A DNA stretch of 64,000 bases from Cellulomonas terrae (GCF_007990265.1 NZ_BJWH01000003.1:1-64000); one strand, 5' to 3'; positions 33,759 through 42,478 are shown, counted from the stretch's first letter. Notes: a model not told the origin generated them from the letters alone. Program-made: numbers and translations.

Positions 33759-34712
33759 ATGCCTCAGAACCGCTCGGTCGGCATCGTCGCAGGTCTCGTC
33801 GCCGCCGTCGCCTTCGCCACCAGCGGACCGGTCGTCAAGCCGCTCCTCGTCGCCGGCTGGTCCCCCGGTTCGGCGATCCTCGTCCGCCTCTCCGTCGCCG
33901 CGCTCCTGCTGGCCGGACCGGCCGCCTGGGCCGTCCGCGGACGCTGGCACGTGGTGCGCGACGAGTGGCGCAGCATCCTCGGCTTCGGAGTGCTCGGCGT
34001 CGCCACCGCCTCGACCATGTACTACCTCGCGGTCGACCGGCTCCCTGTGGCCGTCGCCCTGCTCATCGAGTACACGGGGCCGCTCCTGCTGGTCGCGTGG
34101 CGCTGGGCCCGCGACCGGCAGGCACCGACCCGCGCCACGCTCGTCGGCGCAGCGCTCGCGACCGGCGGGCTGGTCTTCGTCCTCGACCTCACCGGGTCGC
34201 TGGAGCTGGACCCCGTCGGCCTCGTCTTCGCGCTCGTCTCCGCGATCGGCAACGCCGGGTACTTCGCGTTCACCGGCCGCCCGTCGGCGCTCCCGCCGAT
34301 CAGCCTGGCCGGGGCCGGGATGGCCGTCGGGGCGCTGACCGTCGCCGTCGTTGCCGCCGTGGGCATCCTCCCGCTCGCCGCACCCGACGTCCGCGTGGAC
34401 CTCCTCGGGTCGCAGGTGCACTGGGTCGTGCCGCTGCTCGTGGTGGCCACCGTGCCCACCGCCTTCGCGTACGGCGTCAGCGCTCTGTCCGTACGGCTGC
34501 TCGGCGAACGGCTCGCGTCGTTCCTCGCCCTGTCCGAGGTGCTCGTCGCGGTCCTGCTCGCGTGGGCGCTCGTCGGCGAGGCGCCGCTGCCCGTGCAGGC
34601 CGTCGGGATGGTGCTCGTCGTCGCCGGGATCGCCCTGGTCCGCCGCGGCACGGCGCAGCCGCTCCCGGAGGTCGTCGATCAGCCCCGGGCCATGGCCGAC
34701 TCCCGCATCTAG
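33759..34712 (+). CDS. EamA/DMT-family exporter
   Basis: A 317-aa inner-membrane protein with ten predicted helices in two EamA repeats (about 5-140 and 150-300). The first repeat begins VGIVAGLVAAVAFATSGPVVKPL and includes ALLIEYTGPLLLVAWRW; the second has the conserved glutamate pattern LSEVLVAVLLAWALVGE. Members export amino acids or other metabolites; the substrate is not readable. It diverges from the CGNR regulator. The stop overlaps that of the converging VOC gene by 4 bp. Confidence 0.9.
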   Translation: MPQNRSVGIVAGLVAAVAFATSGPVVKPLLVAGWSPGSAILVRLSVAALLLAGPAAWAVRGRWHVVRDEWRSILGFGVLGVATASTMYYLAVDRLPVAVALLIEYTGPLLLVAWRWARDRQAPTRATLVGAALATGGLVFVLDLTGSLELDPVGLVFALVSAIGNAGYFAFTGRPSALPPISLAGAGMAVGALTVAVVAAVGILPLAAPDVRVDLLGSQVHWVVPLLVVATVPTAFAYGVSALSVRLLGERLASFLALSEVLVAVLLAWALVGEAPLPVQAVGMVLVVAGIALVRRGTAQPLPEVVDQPRAMADSRI

Positions 34713-35107
34713 CCGACGAAGATGCAGAACGGGTGCCCCGCCGGGTCGGCGTAGACGCGCAGCGGCTCCTCGAGGTCGTCGGACCGGTCGTGGAGCAGCC
34801 GAGCCCCCAGGGCGAGCGCCCGCTCGTGCTGGACGTCCAGCTCCGTCACGTCCGGCACGGTCGTGTCGAGGTGCAGCTGCTGCGGGATCGGCCCCTCCGG
34901 CCACGTCGCCGCGGGCAGCGCGTCGACCTGCTGGAACGCGAGCGGGACACCCGAGCCCGACCGCAGCACCAGCCAGTCCTTCTCCCCGTTCTGCGGCTCG
35001 TCACCGGGGCGGTACTCCAGGCCGAACAGCTCGCGGTAGAACTCGGCCAGCGTCCGGATGTCGGTCGCGTCGAGCACGACCTGGACGATCGTGGGGTACG
35101 TCGTCAT
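34709..35107 (-). CDS. VOC-superfamily (glyoxalase-like) protein
   Basis: A 132-aa glyoxalase-fold protein: TIVQVVLDATDIRTLAEFYRELFGLEY at the start and VYADPAGHPFCIFVG at the end. It resembles the Glyoxalase_6 group common in actinobacteria. No catalytic role can be assigned. It lies downstream of nrdG in the same direction with a 63-bp gap, so co-transcription is possible but not needed. Confidence 0.85.
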   Translation of the reverse strand: MTTYPTIVQVVLDATDIRTLAEFYRELFGLEYRPGDEPQNGEKDWLVLRSGSGVPLAFQQVDALPAATWPEGPIPQQLHLDTTVPDVTELDVQHERALALGARLLHDRSDDLEEPLRVYADPAGHPFCIFVG

Positions 35108-35170
35108 GCGTCATCACCTCGTGTCGGTCGTCGTCGCCGGCCATGATCCCGCCGCGCGCGACGCACCGCA

Positions 35171-35812
35171 TCAGCAGGCCGCGAGGGCCGCGCGGTACTC
35201 GTCCGTGGTCCCGTCCTGCCGGACCTGCTGCAGCACGTGCCGGCGCACGCCGAGCCCGGCCAGGACGTCGGTCAGCTCGGCCACGTCGTCGGGACCCATG
35301 ACGGTCGGGTCGACCGTGGTCCGGACCTCGACGTCCACGCCCGAGTCGAGCACGAGCCGCAGCGAGGCGAACGTCGCGTCGGCGCTCGTCGTCGGGCCGC
35401 CCACGCGCGTGACCGCCCGGTAGAGGCGCACCGGCGCCTTGACGTCGAACCCGACCCAGTCGACCAGCGGGAGCAGCGCCGGAAGGCGGCTCGGGTACGC
35501 GCCCGACGTGTGCAGACCGACCCCGAAGCCGGCCGCGCGCACCTGCGCGGCCGCGGTGACGAGCGCTGCCTGCCGGGTCGGCTCGCCGCCGGAGAACACG
35601 AGCCCGTCCAGCAGCCCGCGCCGGCGCGCGAGCAGGTCGAGCACGTCCTGCCACGGGACCTGGCCCGGTGCGCGCGGGTCCAGGATCGCGGCGTTGTGGC
35701 AGTAGGTGCACCGCCACGGACAGCCCTGCAGGAAGGCCGTCGCGACGAGCCTGCCGGGCCAGTCGCACGACGACAGCGGCGTCAGGCCCGCAACGACGAC
35801 CTCCTGGGTCAT
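35171..35812 (-). CDS. nrdG: Anaerobic ribonucleotide reductase activase
   Basis: A 213-aa radical-SAM enzyme that installs the glycyl radical on NrdD. The [4Fe-4S] motif is CPWRCTYC (Cys31, Cys35, Cys38), preceded by SSCDWPGRLVATAFLQG. The SAM-binding GGEPT motif is in LVFSGGEPT (about 72-80). The ATG overlaps the nrdD stop by 4 bp. It will function only without oxygen, so the organism can make deoxyribonucleotides anaerobically. Confidence 0.95.
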   Translation of the reverse strand: MTQEVVVAGLTPLSSCDWPGRLVATAFLQGCPWRCTYCHNAAILDPRAPGQVPWQDVLDLLARRRGLLDGLVFSGGEPTRQAALVTAAAQVRAAGFGVGLHTSGAYPSRLPALLPLVDWVGFDVKAPVRLYRAVTRVGGPTTSADATFASLRLVLDSGVDVEVRTTVDPTVMGPDDVAELTDVLAGLGVRRHVLQQVRQDGTTDEYRAALAAC

Positions 35813-37602
35813 GCGAGGGCCGCCGCCTCACGGAACGGCGTGCGCTCCTGGTGCTCGCCCTTCTTGCCGATGTTGAACGAGCTGACGGGGCGGTGGTACC
35901 CCATCACCCGGGTCCACACCTCGCACTCGTCGTGGCACCGCGGGCAGGTCGGGTGCTCTCCCGCCAGGTAGCCGTGCTGCGGGCAGATGGAGAACGTGGG
36001 CGTGACGGTCAGGTAGGGCAGTCGGAACGTCGACAGCGCGCGCCGGACCAGCTCGCGGGCGGCGTCGGGCGTCGAGAGCCGCTCCGCCATGTACAGGTGC
36101 AGGACCGTGCCGCCCGTGTACTTGGTCTGCAGCTCGTCCTGCCGCTCGAGCGCCTCGAACGGGTCGTCGGTGAAGCCCACCGGCAGCTGCGACGAGTTGG
36201 TGTAGTACGGGTTCGCGTCGGTCCCGGCCTGCAGGATCCCCGGGAACCGGCGACGGTCCTCCTTCGCGAACCGGTACGTCGTCCCCTCCGCCGGCGTGGC
36301 CTCCAGGTTGTACAGGTGGCCGGTCGACTCCTGGAACTCCACCATCCGCGCGCGCACGTGGTCGAGCAGCCGGACGACCAGCGCGTGCCCCTCGGGGTCG
36401 GTCAGGTCCGCGCGGTCCCCCGTGAAGTTGCGCACCAGCTCGTTCAGACCGTTCACGCCGATCGTCGAGAAGTGGTTGTCGAGCGTGGCCAGGTAGCGCC
36501 GGGTGTAGGGGAACAGCCCTTCGTCGAGGTACCGCTGGATGACGGTCCGCTTGAGCTCGAGCGACGTCCGGGCCAGCTCCAGCAGGTGGTCGAGCGCCGC
36601 GAGCAGCCCGGCCTCGTCGCCCGCGTGCAGGAAGCCGAGCCGGCCGCAGTTGACCGTGACCACACCGAGCGACCCGGTCTGCTCGGCCGACCCGAACAGC
36701 CCGTTGCCCCGCTTGAGCAGCTCCCGCAGGTCCAGCTGCAGGCGACAGCACATCGAGCGGACGTCGCCCGGGCTCATCTCGGAGTTGAGGAAGTTCTGGA
36801 AGTACGGCAGCCCGTACCGGGCGGTCATCGCGAACAGCCGGTCGGCGTTCGCGCTGTGCCAGTCGAAGTCGTGCGTGATGTTGTACGTCGGGATGGGGAA
36901 CGTGAACACGCGGCCCGACGCGTCCCCGTCGGTCATGACCTCGATGTACGCGCGGTTGATCAGGTCCATCTCGGCCTGCAGGTCGCCGTAGGTGAAGTCG
37001 CACGGCTCCCCCGCGACGAACGGGACCTCCTCGCGCAGGTCGTCGGGGCACGTCCAGTCGAACGTGAGGTTGGTGAACGGCGTCTGCGTCCCCCACCGGG
37101 AGGGCACGTTGAGGTTGTAGACCAGCTCCTGGATCCCCTGCCGGACCTCTTCGTATGACAGGCCGTCGCGCCGCACGAACGGGGCCATGTAGGTGTCGAA
37201 CGAGCTGAACGCCTGCGCGCCGGCCCACTCGTTCTGCATCGTGCCGAGGAAGTTCACGATCTGCCCGACGGCCGACCCGAAGTGCCGCGGCGGGCGAGCG
37301 TCCACCTTGCCCGGCACCCCGTTGAGACCCTCGGACAGGAACGACCGCAACGACCAGCCCGCGCAGTAGCCGGAGAGCATGTCGAGGTCGTGGATGTGAA
37401 GGTCTCCCTCCCGGTGCGCGGCGCCCACGTCCGACGGGTAGACGTGGCTCAGCCAGTAGTTCGCCACCACCTTGCCCGCCGTCTGCAGGATCAGCCCGCC
37501 CAGGGAGTACCCCTGGTTCGCGTTGGCGTTCACCCGCCAGTCCGTGCGCTCCAGGTACTCGTCGATCGACGACCCGACATCCACGACAACCCTGTCCGAC
37601 AT
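35809..37602 (-). CDS. nrdD: Anaerobic (class III) ribonucleoside-triphosphate reductase
   Basis: A 597-aa glycyl-radical enzyme reducing NTPs to dNTPs. The N-terminus has NANANQGYSLGGL. The active-site region includes a CxxL-type SMCCRLQLDLR. A zinc site is seen as CPQHGYLAGEHPTCPRCHDEC. The radical glycine is Gly568 in RVMGYHRPV. No ATP-cone is present, unlike many NrdD proteins of about 700 aa, so allosteric control may differ. The ATG at 37602 is used; an upstream in-frame ATG (37653) falls inside a regulatory palindrome. nrdG overlaps by 4 bp. The promoter carries two NrdR boxes and a DosR-like box. Confidence 0.95.
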   Translation of the reverse strand: MSDRVVVDVGSSIDEYLERTDWRVNANANQGYSLGGLILQTAGKVVANYWLSHVYPSDVGAAHREGDLHIHDLDMLSGYCAGWSLRSFLSEGLNGVPGKVDARPPRHFGSAVGQIVNFLGTMQNEWAGAQAFSSFDTYMAPFVRRDGLSYEEVRQGIQELVYNLNVPSRWGTQTPFTNLTFDWTCPDDLREEVPFVAGEPCDFTYGDLQAEMDLINRAYIEVMTDGDASGRVFTFPIPTYNITHDFDWHSANADRLFAMTARYGLPYFQNFLNSEMSPGDVRSMCCRLQLDLRELLKRGNGLFGSAEQTGSLGVVTVNCGRLGFLHAGDEAGLLAALDHLLELARTSLELKRTVIQRYLDEGLFPYTRRYLATLDNHFSTIGVNGLNELVRNFTGDRADLTDPEGHALVVRLLDHVRARMVEFQESTGHLYNLEATPAEGTTYRFAKEDRRRFPGILQAGTDANPYYTNSSQLPVGFTDDPFEALERQDELQTKYTGGTVLHLYMAERLSTPDAARELVRRALSTFRLPYLTVTPTFSICPQHGYLAGEHPTCPRCHDECEVWTRVMGYHRPVSSFNIGKKGEHQERTPFREAAALA

Positions 37603-37645
37603 GTCCGCTACGGCTCCTCTGCTCCGAGGCCCTCCCGGCGTCGAC

Positions 37646-37659
37646 CACAACATGCTGTG
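37646..37659. promoter_or_regulatory. NrdR-type box 1 upstream of nrdD
   Basis: CACAACATGCTGTG forms the core of a 24-bp near-perfect palindrome (37641-37664). NrdR represses ribonucleotide reductase genes through paired boxes of this type; centre 37652.5. Confidence 0.6.
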
Positions 37660-37677
37660 GTCGATCGATCCTTGGGG

Positions 37678-37691
37678 GACTAGATGTAGAG
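37678..37691. promoter_or_regulatory. NrdR-type box 2 upstream of nrdD
   Basis: GACTAGATGTAGAG resembles the NrdR consensus and its centre (37684.5) is 32 bp from box 1, that is three helical turns, the spacing typical of NrdR box pairs. Confidence 0.55.
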
Positions 37692-37719
37692 GTTAGGGGC
37701 GGGCGGCGGCGCGTCGGAC

Positions 37720-37733
37720 GGGTCGAAGGTCCC
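37720..37733. promoter_or_regulatory. DosR/DevR-like box between nrdD and the AlkD-like gene
   Basis: GGGTCGAAGGTCCC, the best copy of a motif repeated through the later stress island. Its centre is 124 bp from nrdD and 128 bp from the divergent start; the anaerobic reductase is the more plausible target. Confidence 0.6.
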
Positions 37734-37854
37734 TAGTGGGTCCCACGGGCGGCGACGGTCCCGTCCATCGGCGTCGTCGCGCCGAGCGCTAGGCGTGCGC
37801 CCTAGCCTGCGGACGTAGGCTTCGTCCTGGACGATGCCCACGCGAGGAGATCGA

Positions 37855-38538
37855 GTGACGACCGGTGTACTCCCCCAGCGCACGGTCGACGGCGTGCTGG
37901 CCGAGCTCGCGCTGCTCGAGGACCCGAGGATCCGGGCGGTGAACGAACGCCACGGCGACGACCACGGCGTGAACCTCACCCAGCTGCGCGCGGTGGCCAA
38001 GAGCCTCAGGACGGACCACGAGCTCGCCGGGCGGCTGTGGGAGACCGGGGACACGGCGGCTCGGCTCGTCGCGATCCTGATCAGCCGCCCGAAGGCGTAC
38101 TCCGCCACCGAGCTGGACACGATGCTGCGCGCCGCCCGCGTCCCGAAGGTGCACGACTGGCTCGTCAGCTACGTCGTGAAGAAGAGCTCTCACGTCGAGG
38201 AGCTGCGCGTCACCTGGTTCGCCGACCGCGACCCCGTGGTCGCCGGCGCCGGGTGGGCGCTGACGAGCGACCGCGTCGCGAACAGCCCCGACGGGCTGGA
38301 CCTGGCCGGGCTCCTCGACCTCGTCGAGGCGCAGATGAAGGACGCGCCGGACCGCCTCCAGTGGGCCATGAACGAGTGTCTCGCCACCATCGGCATCCAC
38401 CACCCCGAGCTCCGAGCGCGCGCGTTGGAGATCGGCGAACGGCTCGAGGTGCTCAAGGACTACCCGACCTCACCGGGGTGCACGTCCCCGTTCGCCCCGG
38501 TCTGGATCACCGAGATGGTCCGCCGGCAGCACGGCTAG
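37855..38538 (+). CDS. AlkD-like DNA alkylation repair protein (HEAT-like)
   Basis: A 227-aa all-helical protein of the DNA-alkylation-repair (ALK) type. The helical repeats run throughout: LTQLRAVAKSLRTDHELAGRLWETG, ARLVAILISRPKAYSATELDTML, VHDWLVSYVVKKSS, VAGAGWALTSDRV and QWAMNECLATIGI. AlkD enzymes excise cationic alkylpurines; catalytic Asp and Trp residues cannot be placed with certainty, and some relatives act on other substrates. The GTG at 37855 is supported by GAGGAGA 4-5 nt upstream. It is divergent from nrdD. Confidence 0.75.
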   Translation: MTTGVLPQRTVDGVLAELALLEDPRIRAVNERHGDDHGVNLTQLRAVAKSLRTDHELAGRLWETGDTAARLVAILISRPKAYSATELDTMLRAARVPKVHDWLVSYVVKKSSHVEELRVTWFADRDPVVAGAGWALTSDRVANSPDGLDLAGLLDLVEAQMKDAPDRLQWAMNECLATIGIHHPELRARALEIGERLEVLKDYPTSPGCTSPFAPVWITEMVRRQHG

Positions 38539-38546
38539 GCGACGCC

Positions 38547-39344
38547 TCAGCGCTCGGGTCGTCCTCGGCGCGCGGTGACGATCCAGGCGCGCGAGCCGAG
38601 CCAGACACCGTCGTCGCCCAGATGCTCCGAGAGCGCCTCCCGCAGCAGGTCCAGGCCGTGCTGAGCACCCTCGGGACCGAGGCGCGCCACCAGGTCGTCG
38701 GTGGAGGTGAAGCTGCTGATCCACGCCTCGGCCGACGCCACGTCGGGTCCGTACCAGACCGGCTCGTCGACGTCGTCAAAGCCGACGTCGACGAACCCCG
38801 CGCCCTCGAGGACCGCCGTCGTCCGTGCCGGGTCCGCGAGCGAGAACGCCGGCGAGTCGCCGACCTGCCGCTCCGCCCCACCCAGGGCGCGGTGGATGGC
38901 GACGCTCCACTCGTTGCGGTCCCCGGCCTGCCAGACCATCATCACGAGCCGCCCGTCCGGGCGCAGGGCGCGGGCGAGGTTGCTGAAGGCCGCCCCGGCG
39001 TCGTGGAAGAACATCGTCCCGAACCGGCTGATGACGAGGTCGACGCTCTCCGTCCGGAACGGGTGGACCTGCGCGTCACCGCGCTCGAACACGACGTTGC
39101 CGAGCTGCTCGTTCTCGGCCAGCGCTCGCGCGCGCTCGACGGCCGGGGCCGAGGTGTCCACGCCCAGCACGTGACCCTCCCGGGCGGCCACCGCCGCGGC
39201 CCGCGTCGTCTGACCGGTGCCGCAGCCCACGTCGAGGACGCTGTCTCGCGCCTGGACCGCACAGGCCCGCCGGAACGGGACGTCCAGCCGTTGCAGCTCG
39301 GCGTCGTAGCCCGCTGCGTGCTCCACCCTGTCCGTCCGGCTCAC
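38547..39344 (-). CDS. Class I SAM-dependent methyltransferase
   Basis: A 265-aa methyltransferase. The SAM-binding motif I is VLDVGCGTGQTTRAAA (about 38-53), then VLGVDTSAPAVERAR and the motif around RGDAQVHPF, with a Rossmann core to about 150 and a C-terminal variable region. GTG start at 39344, giving a sensible length; longer in-frame extensions are low-complexity. The substrate cannot be predicted; it resembles UbiE-like or small-molecule methyltransferases. Confidence 0.85.
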   Translation of the reverse strand: MSRTDRVEHAAGYDAELQRLDVPFRRACAVQARDSVLDVGCGTGQTTRAAAVAAREGHVLGVDTSAPAVERARALAENEQLGNVVFERGDAQVHPFRTESVDLVISRFGTMFFHDAGAAFSNLARALRPDGRLVMMVWQAGDRNEWSVAIHRALGGAERQVGDSPAFSLADPARTTAVLEGAGFVDVGFDDVDEPVWYGPDVASAEAWISSFTSTDDLVARLGPEGAQHGLDLLREALSEHLGDDGVWLGSRAWIVTARRGRPER

Positions 39345-39457
39345 GTCCCCAGTTGACCCGTCGTTCCCCCGGTACGCAACGGGACCCTTCGGCACCCGGG
39401 CACGACCGGTGTCCCCCGGACGGAGCCGCGCTCCGCGCCCCGTGCGACGATCGGACG

Positions 39458-40300
39458 ATGGCTGGGCAGGTGCGCGGTCGTCGGGTGGTGGCAGCGGTCG
39501 CGGTCGTCCTCGTCCTCGTCGTCGGTGTGGTCCTCGCGTTCCAGCGATCGCTGGTCTTCGTCCCCGACCGCAGCGCTCCACCGCCGGTCTCGGACGTGCT
39601 GCCGGGCGCGCGGGAGGTCCGGCTGTCGACGGCGGACGGCCTGACGCTCGCCGCGTGGTGGCTGCCCGCGCCCGCGGCCTGCACCACGACCGTCCTGGTC
39701 ACGCCGGGCAACGGCGGGAACCGCGCCGCCCGGGTCCCGCTCGCCGCTGCGCTGGGCGAGGCCGGCTTCGGCGTGCTTCTCCTGGAGTACCGGGGCTACG
39801 GCGGCAATCCCGGGTCGCCCTCGGAGGTGGGCCTCGTGCGCGACGCCCGGGCTGCTCGGGCGTACCTCGTCGACGCCGGTGTGCCGGCGACGACGCTCGT
39901 CTATCTCGGGGAGAGTCTCGGGGCGGCCGTCGCGGCCGCGCTGGCCGCCGAGCACCCGCCGGCCGCGCTCGTCCTGCGGTCGCCGTTCACCACTCTCGCC
40001 GACGCCGCGCAGGCAGCCACCCACCTGCCCGTCGCGCCCCTGCTCCACGACCGGTTCGACGTCGTCGCCGCCGTGCGACAGACGAGCGTGCCGGTCGCCG
40101 TCGTCCTCGGCGACGTGGATGCGACCGTGCCGCCCCGTCAGAGCAGGGCTGTGGCGGACGCCGCCCGCGAAGCGGACCGGGACGTCGTCGAGGTCGTGGT
40201 GCCGCGAGCGGACCACAACGACCCCGCGCTCGCGTCGGGACCCGCCCTGGTGGAGGCGGTCCGTGACGTCGCGCGTGCCGGGGGCGCGGCGCCGTGCTGA
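39458..40300 (+). CDS. Membrane-anchored alpha/beta hydrolase (BEM46/YqkD type)
   Basis: A 280-aa protein with an N-terminal membrane helix (about 8-28) and an alpha/beta-hydrolase fold. The oxyanion segment is VLVTPGNGGNRAAR, followed by LLLEYRGYGGNPGSPSE. The nucleophile Ser is in YLGESLGAAVA (near 152), the acid in GDVDATVPP and His in PRADHNDP. This build is typical of BEM46-like hydrolases of unknown substrate. It is divergent from the methyltransferase gene. Confidence 0.85.
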   Translation: MAGQVRGRRVVAAVAVVLVLVVGVVLAFQRSLVFVPDRSAPPPVSDVLPGAREVRLSTADGLTLAAWWLPAPAACTTTVLVTPGNGGNRAARVPLAAALGEAGFGVLLLEYRGYGGNPGSPSEVGLVRDARAARAYLVDAGVPATTLVYLGESLGAAVAAALAAEHPPAALVLRSPFTTLADAAQAATHLPVAPLLHDRFDVVAAVRQTSVPVAVVLGDVDATVPPRQSRAVADAAREADRDVVEVVVPRADHNDPALASGPALVEAVRDVARAGGAAPC

Positions 40301-40368
40301 CGACGGTGCACCGTCCGTCCGCTGTGACACCATCGACTCGGGCTGGAGTGCGAGGGCAGGGAGGGACG

Positions 40369-41430
40369 ATGTCGTCCGATCCGGTGCAGTTCCTCTTCCT
40401 GATGCGGCACGGCGAGTTCCGCGACGGTCGTCTCACCGTCGCCGCCACGAAGCACCTCGGCTCGCTCGCAGGTCGCCTCGAGGAGTGGATGGCCTCCGAG
40501 TGGCGTGATGCGCCCGACCGTCGCGTGCAGCTCGTGACACTGACGACGAGCGCGACGGACGAGGTCGCTGCGACCGCCGAGCGGCTCGCCGAGAGTCTGG
40601 TGGAGACACGACACCTCGAGCAGACGACCGAGGACTGGGGCGTCGACCTCACGGTCGGCGCCTACGAACCGGCCGAGGACGCCGTCCGTACGCACCTGGC
40701 GGACCTGCGGACGCTGGCGACGCCGACGCGCTCACCGCTGCTCGTCACCAACGCGCCGCTCGTCGAGTGGCTCGCCGCGCTCCTCCTCGGCAGCCCGTTC
40801 CCGATCGCGCACGGAGAGCTCGCGTGCCTCCGCCGCCTGAAGGGTGACCGCTGGGAGGTGTGCTGGACGATCTCGGCGGACGGGCCGGACGAGGCGAGCG
40901 CGATCCGGGACAAGATCAGGTCGAAGATGACCGTGGCGGCCGCGCTGGGCGCCGTGATCGTGAGCCTCCTGACGTTCGTCATCAAAGACGTCCTCCCGGG
41001 CGCGAACGCGTGGAGGTGGGGCGCTGCCGCGGCGCTCGCGCTCGCGTCGGTGCTCTACTTCGCCACGCTGTTCCTGTACGACACGCTCCAGATGCCACCG
41101 CGGTTCTGGGCGAGCCGCCTCTCGGGGGCGGAGCCGACCACGTGGGCACGGCGACTGCGGCACGGCAAGCGGCTCGTCACCAGGCCGCCCAGCGCCGCGG
41201 CGCGGGTGCTGCACGCCGCCATGGTGCAGGTGTGGGTCTGGGTGTTCACCCCCGCGACGGTGCTCGTCGGCGTCGGGGTGGTGCTGCTCGGGATCGGGGC
41301 TGCGGAGCCCTCGTCGGCCGACCCGCTGCTGCTCGAACCCTGGCAGGTCGCTCTCGGCGCCCTCACCCTCGGCGTGCTGAGCACGGGCTGGATCGCCGTC
41401 CACCGACCGGACCTCGGCAGCGCCGACTGA
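40369..41430 (+). CDS. Histidine-phosphatase-like domain fused to a four-helix membrane region
   Basis: A 353-aa protein. Residues 7-155 follow the SixA-type histidine phosphatase layout: catalytic motif FLMRHGEF (His14) and a late TRSPLLVTNAPLVEWLAALLLG segment. In SixA the aligned stretch reads like LVGHNP, so the second catalytic His is Asn128 here. Four transmembrane helices follow (about 186-205, 215-238, 285-312, 325-345). The ATG has GGGAGGG 3 nt upstream. It is not in an obvious operon (68 bp after the hydrolase). Activity is doubtful; it may sense phospho-ligands. Confidence 0.7.
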   Translation: MSSDPVQFLFLMRHGEFRDGRLTVAATKHLGSLAGRLEEWMASEWRDAPDRRVQLVTLTTSATDEVAATAERLAESLVETRHLEQTTEDWGVDLTVGAYEPAEDAVRTHLADLRTLATPTRSPLLVTNAPLVEWLAALLLGSPFPIAHGELACLRRLKGDRWEVCWTISADGPDEASAIRDKIRSKMTVAAALGAVIVSLLTFVIKDVLPGANAWRWGAAAALALASVLYFATLFLYDTLQMPPRFWASRLSGAEPTTWARRLRHGKRLVTRPPSAAARVLHAAMVQVWVWVFTPATVLVGVGVVLLGIGAAEPSSADPLLLEPWQVALGALTLGVLSTGWIAVHRPDLGSAD

Positions 41431-41504
41431 CGCGCAGGTGAACGTTGCCCGGCCACTCGACGAACACGCTTCCCACCTGCGGTTCCGGTGACCAACCATG
41501 CGCT

Positions 41505-42476
41505 GTGGCGAACGTTCAGACCCTCCTGCGTGACCTCCGCTCCGGCGCCGTCCCGTCCACCGCTCCGGTCGCAACCGTCGCCGTCCCCCTGCGTGTGATC
41601 GACGCCGAGCTGCCCGTCCACGACGTCGAGCCGCTCTTCCTCGACCCGGCGCTCGTACGGATCGGTGTCGTCGACCGGGCCGAGCCCCACCGGATCGGAC
41701 TGATCACGCGGTCGCGGTTCACCGCCGGCATGGCGGGCCGGCTCGGCTACGGCCGCGCGGTGCTCACCCGCCGACCGGCGCGGGCCGTCGCGGACTGGGA
41801 GCCGCTGGTGGTCGACCCGACGTCGTCCGTCGTCGAGGCGGCACTGCTCGCGATGGCCCGCCCGGCGGAGTCCCGGTTCGAGGACGTGGTGGTCCGTGCG
41901 GACCTCTGGTCCGCCACGGGCACGGCCGAGCTCGTGCACGCCCTCGCCGCCGCGCTGGCCGAGCAGGGCATGCGCGACCGCACCACCGGCCTCGTCAACC
42001 GGCACACGCTGGAGCACACCCTCGACTCGTGGGCGCAGGAGATCCGCGGGTCCCGCCGGCGACTGGCCGCCACGCTGGTCGACGTCCGAGCCTTCGGGCT
42101 CCTCAACGCGGTCCACGGCCTGCGCCACGGCGACCGCGTCCTGACCACCATGGCCGAGGCGCTCGCGGGCGCCTACCCGTCGGGCTGTGTGATCGGACGC
42201 CTCGGGGACGACGAGCTCCTGGTCGCCGCGGTGCTGCCCGCCGTGCCCGACGAACGCGCCCGTGACATCGCCGAGGAGCTCCGTCAGATCGCGCTCCGCG
42301 CACTCGACCCGGTCCCCCACGGGTTCGGCGACGGCGAGTGGCCGCAGGTCCGGGCGGTGGCCACCGTGAGCCTGCAGGCGTGGGCCGACGTCCCGCTGCT
42401 GCTCCAGGAGCTGCACCGGAGCATGCGCAGGGAGAAGGCCGAGGCGGCGGCGGTCGTGTCGCCGCGGCGCGTCTGA
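41505..42476 (+). CDS. GGDEF-like protein with N-terminal CBS-type region and degenerate active site
   Basis: A 323-aa protein. An N-terminal region (about 25-145) has CBS-like pieces (VRIGVVDRAEPHRIGLITRS, then VVDPTSSVVEAALLAM). A GGDEF-type domain spans about 155-310 (RDRTTGLVNRHTLEHTL, then the expected signature site IGRLGDDELLV). The conserved RxGGDEF reads R-L-G-D-D-E-L, so Gly-Gly-Asp-Glu-Phe has become Gly-Asp-Asp-Glu-Leu; it is probably inactive as a cyclase and may bind GTP or c-di-GMP. GTG start, no clear Shine-Dalgarno. Single gene. Confidence 0.75.
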   Translation: MANVQTLLRDLRSGAVPSTAPVATVAVPLRVIDAELPVHDVEPLFLDPALVRIGVVDRAEPHRIGLITRSRFTAGMAGRLGYGRAVLTRRPARAVADWEPLVVDPTSSVVEAALLAMARPAESRFEDVVVRADLWSATGTAELVHALAAALAEQGMRDRTTGLVNRHTLEHTLDSWAQEIRGSRRRLAATLVDVRAFGLLNAVHGLRHGDRVLTTMAEALAGAYPSGCVIGRLGDDELLVAAVLPAVPDERARDIAEELRQIALRALDPVPHGFGDGEWPQVRAVATVSLQAWADVPLLLQELHRSMRREKAEAAAVVSPRRV

Positions 42477-42478
42477 CG

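Noticed and set aside
39385..39405. GGGACCCTTCGGCACCC as another DosR-like box
   Set aside because: It needs an extra base between the half-sites and lies before an unrelated methyltransferase/hydrolase pair.
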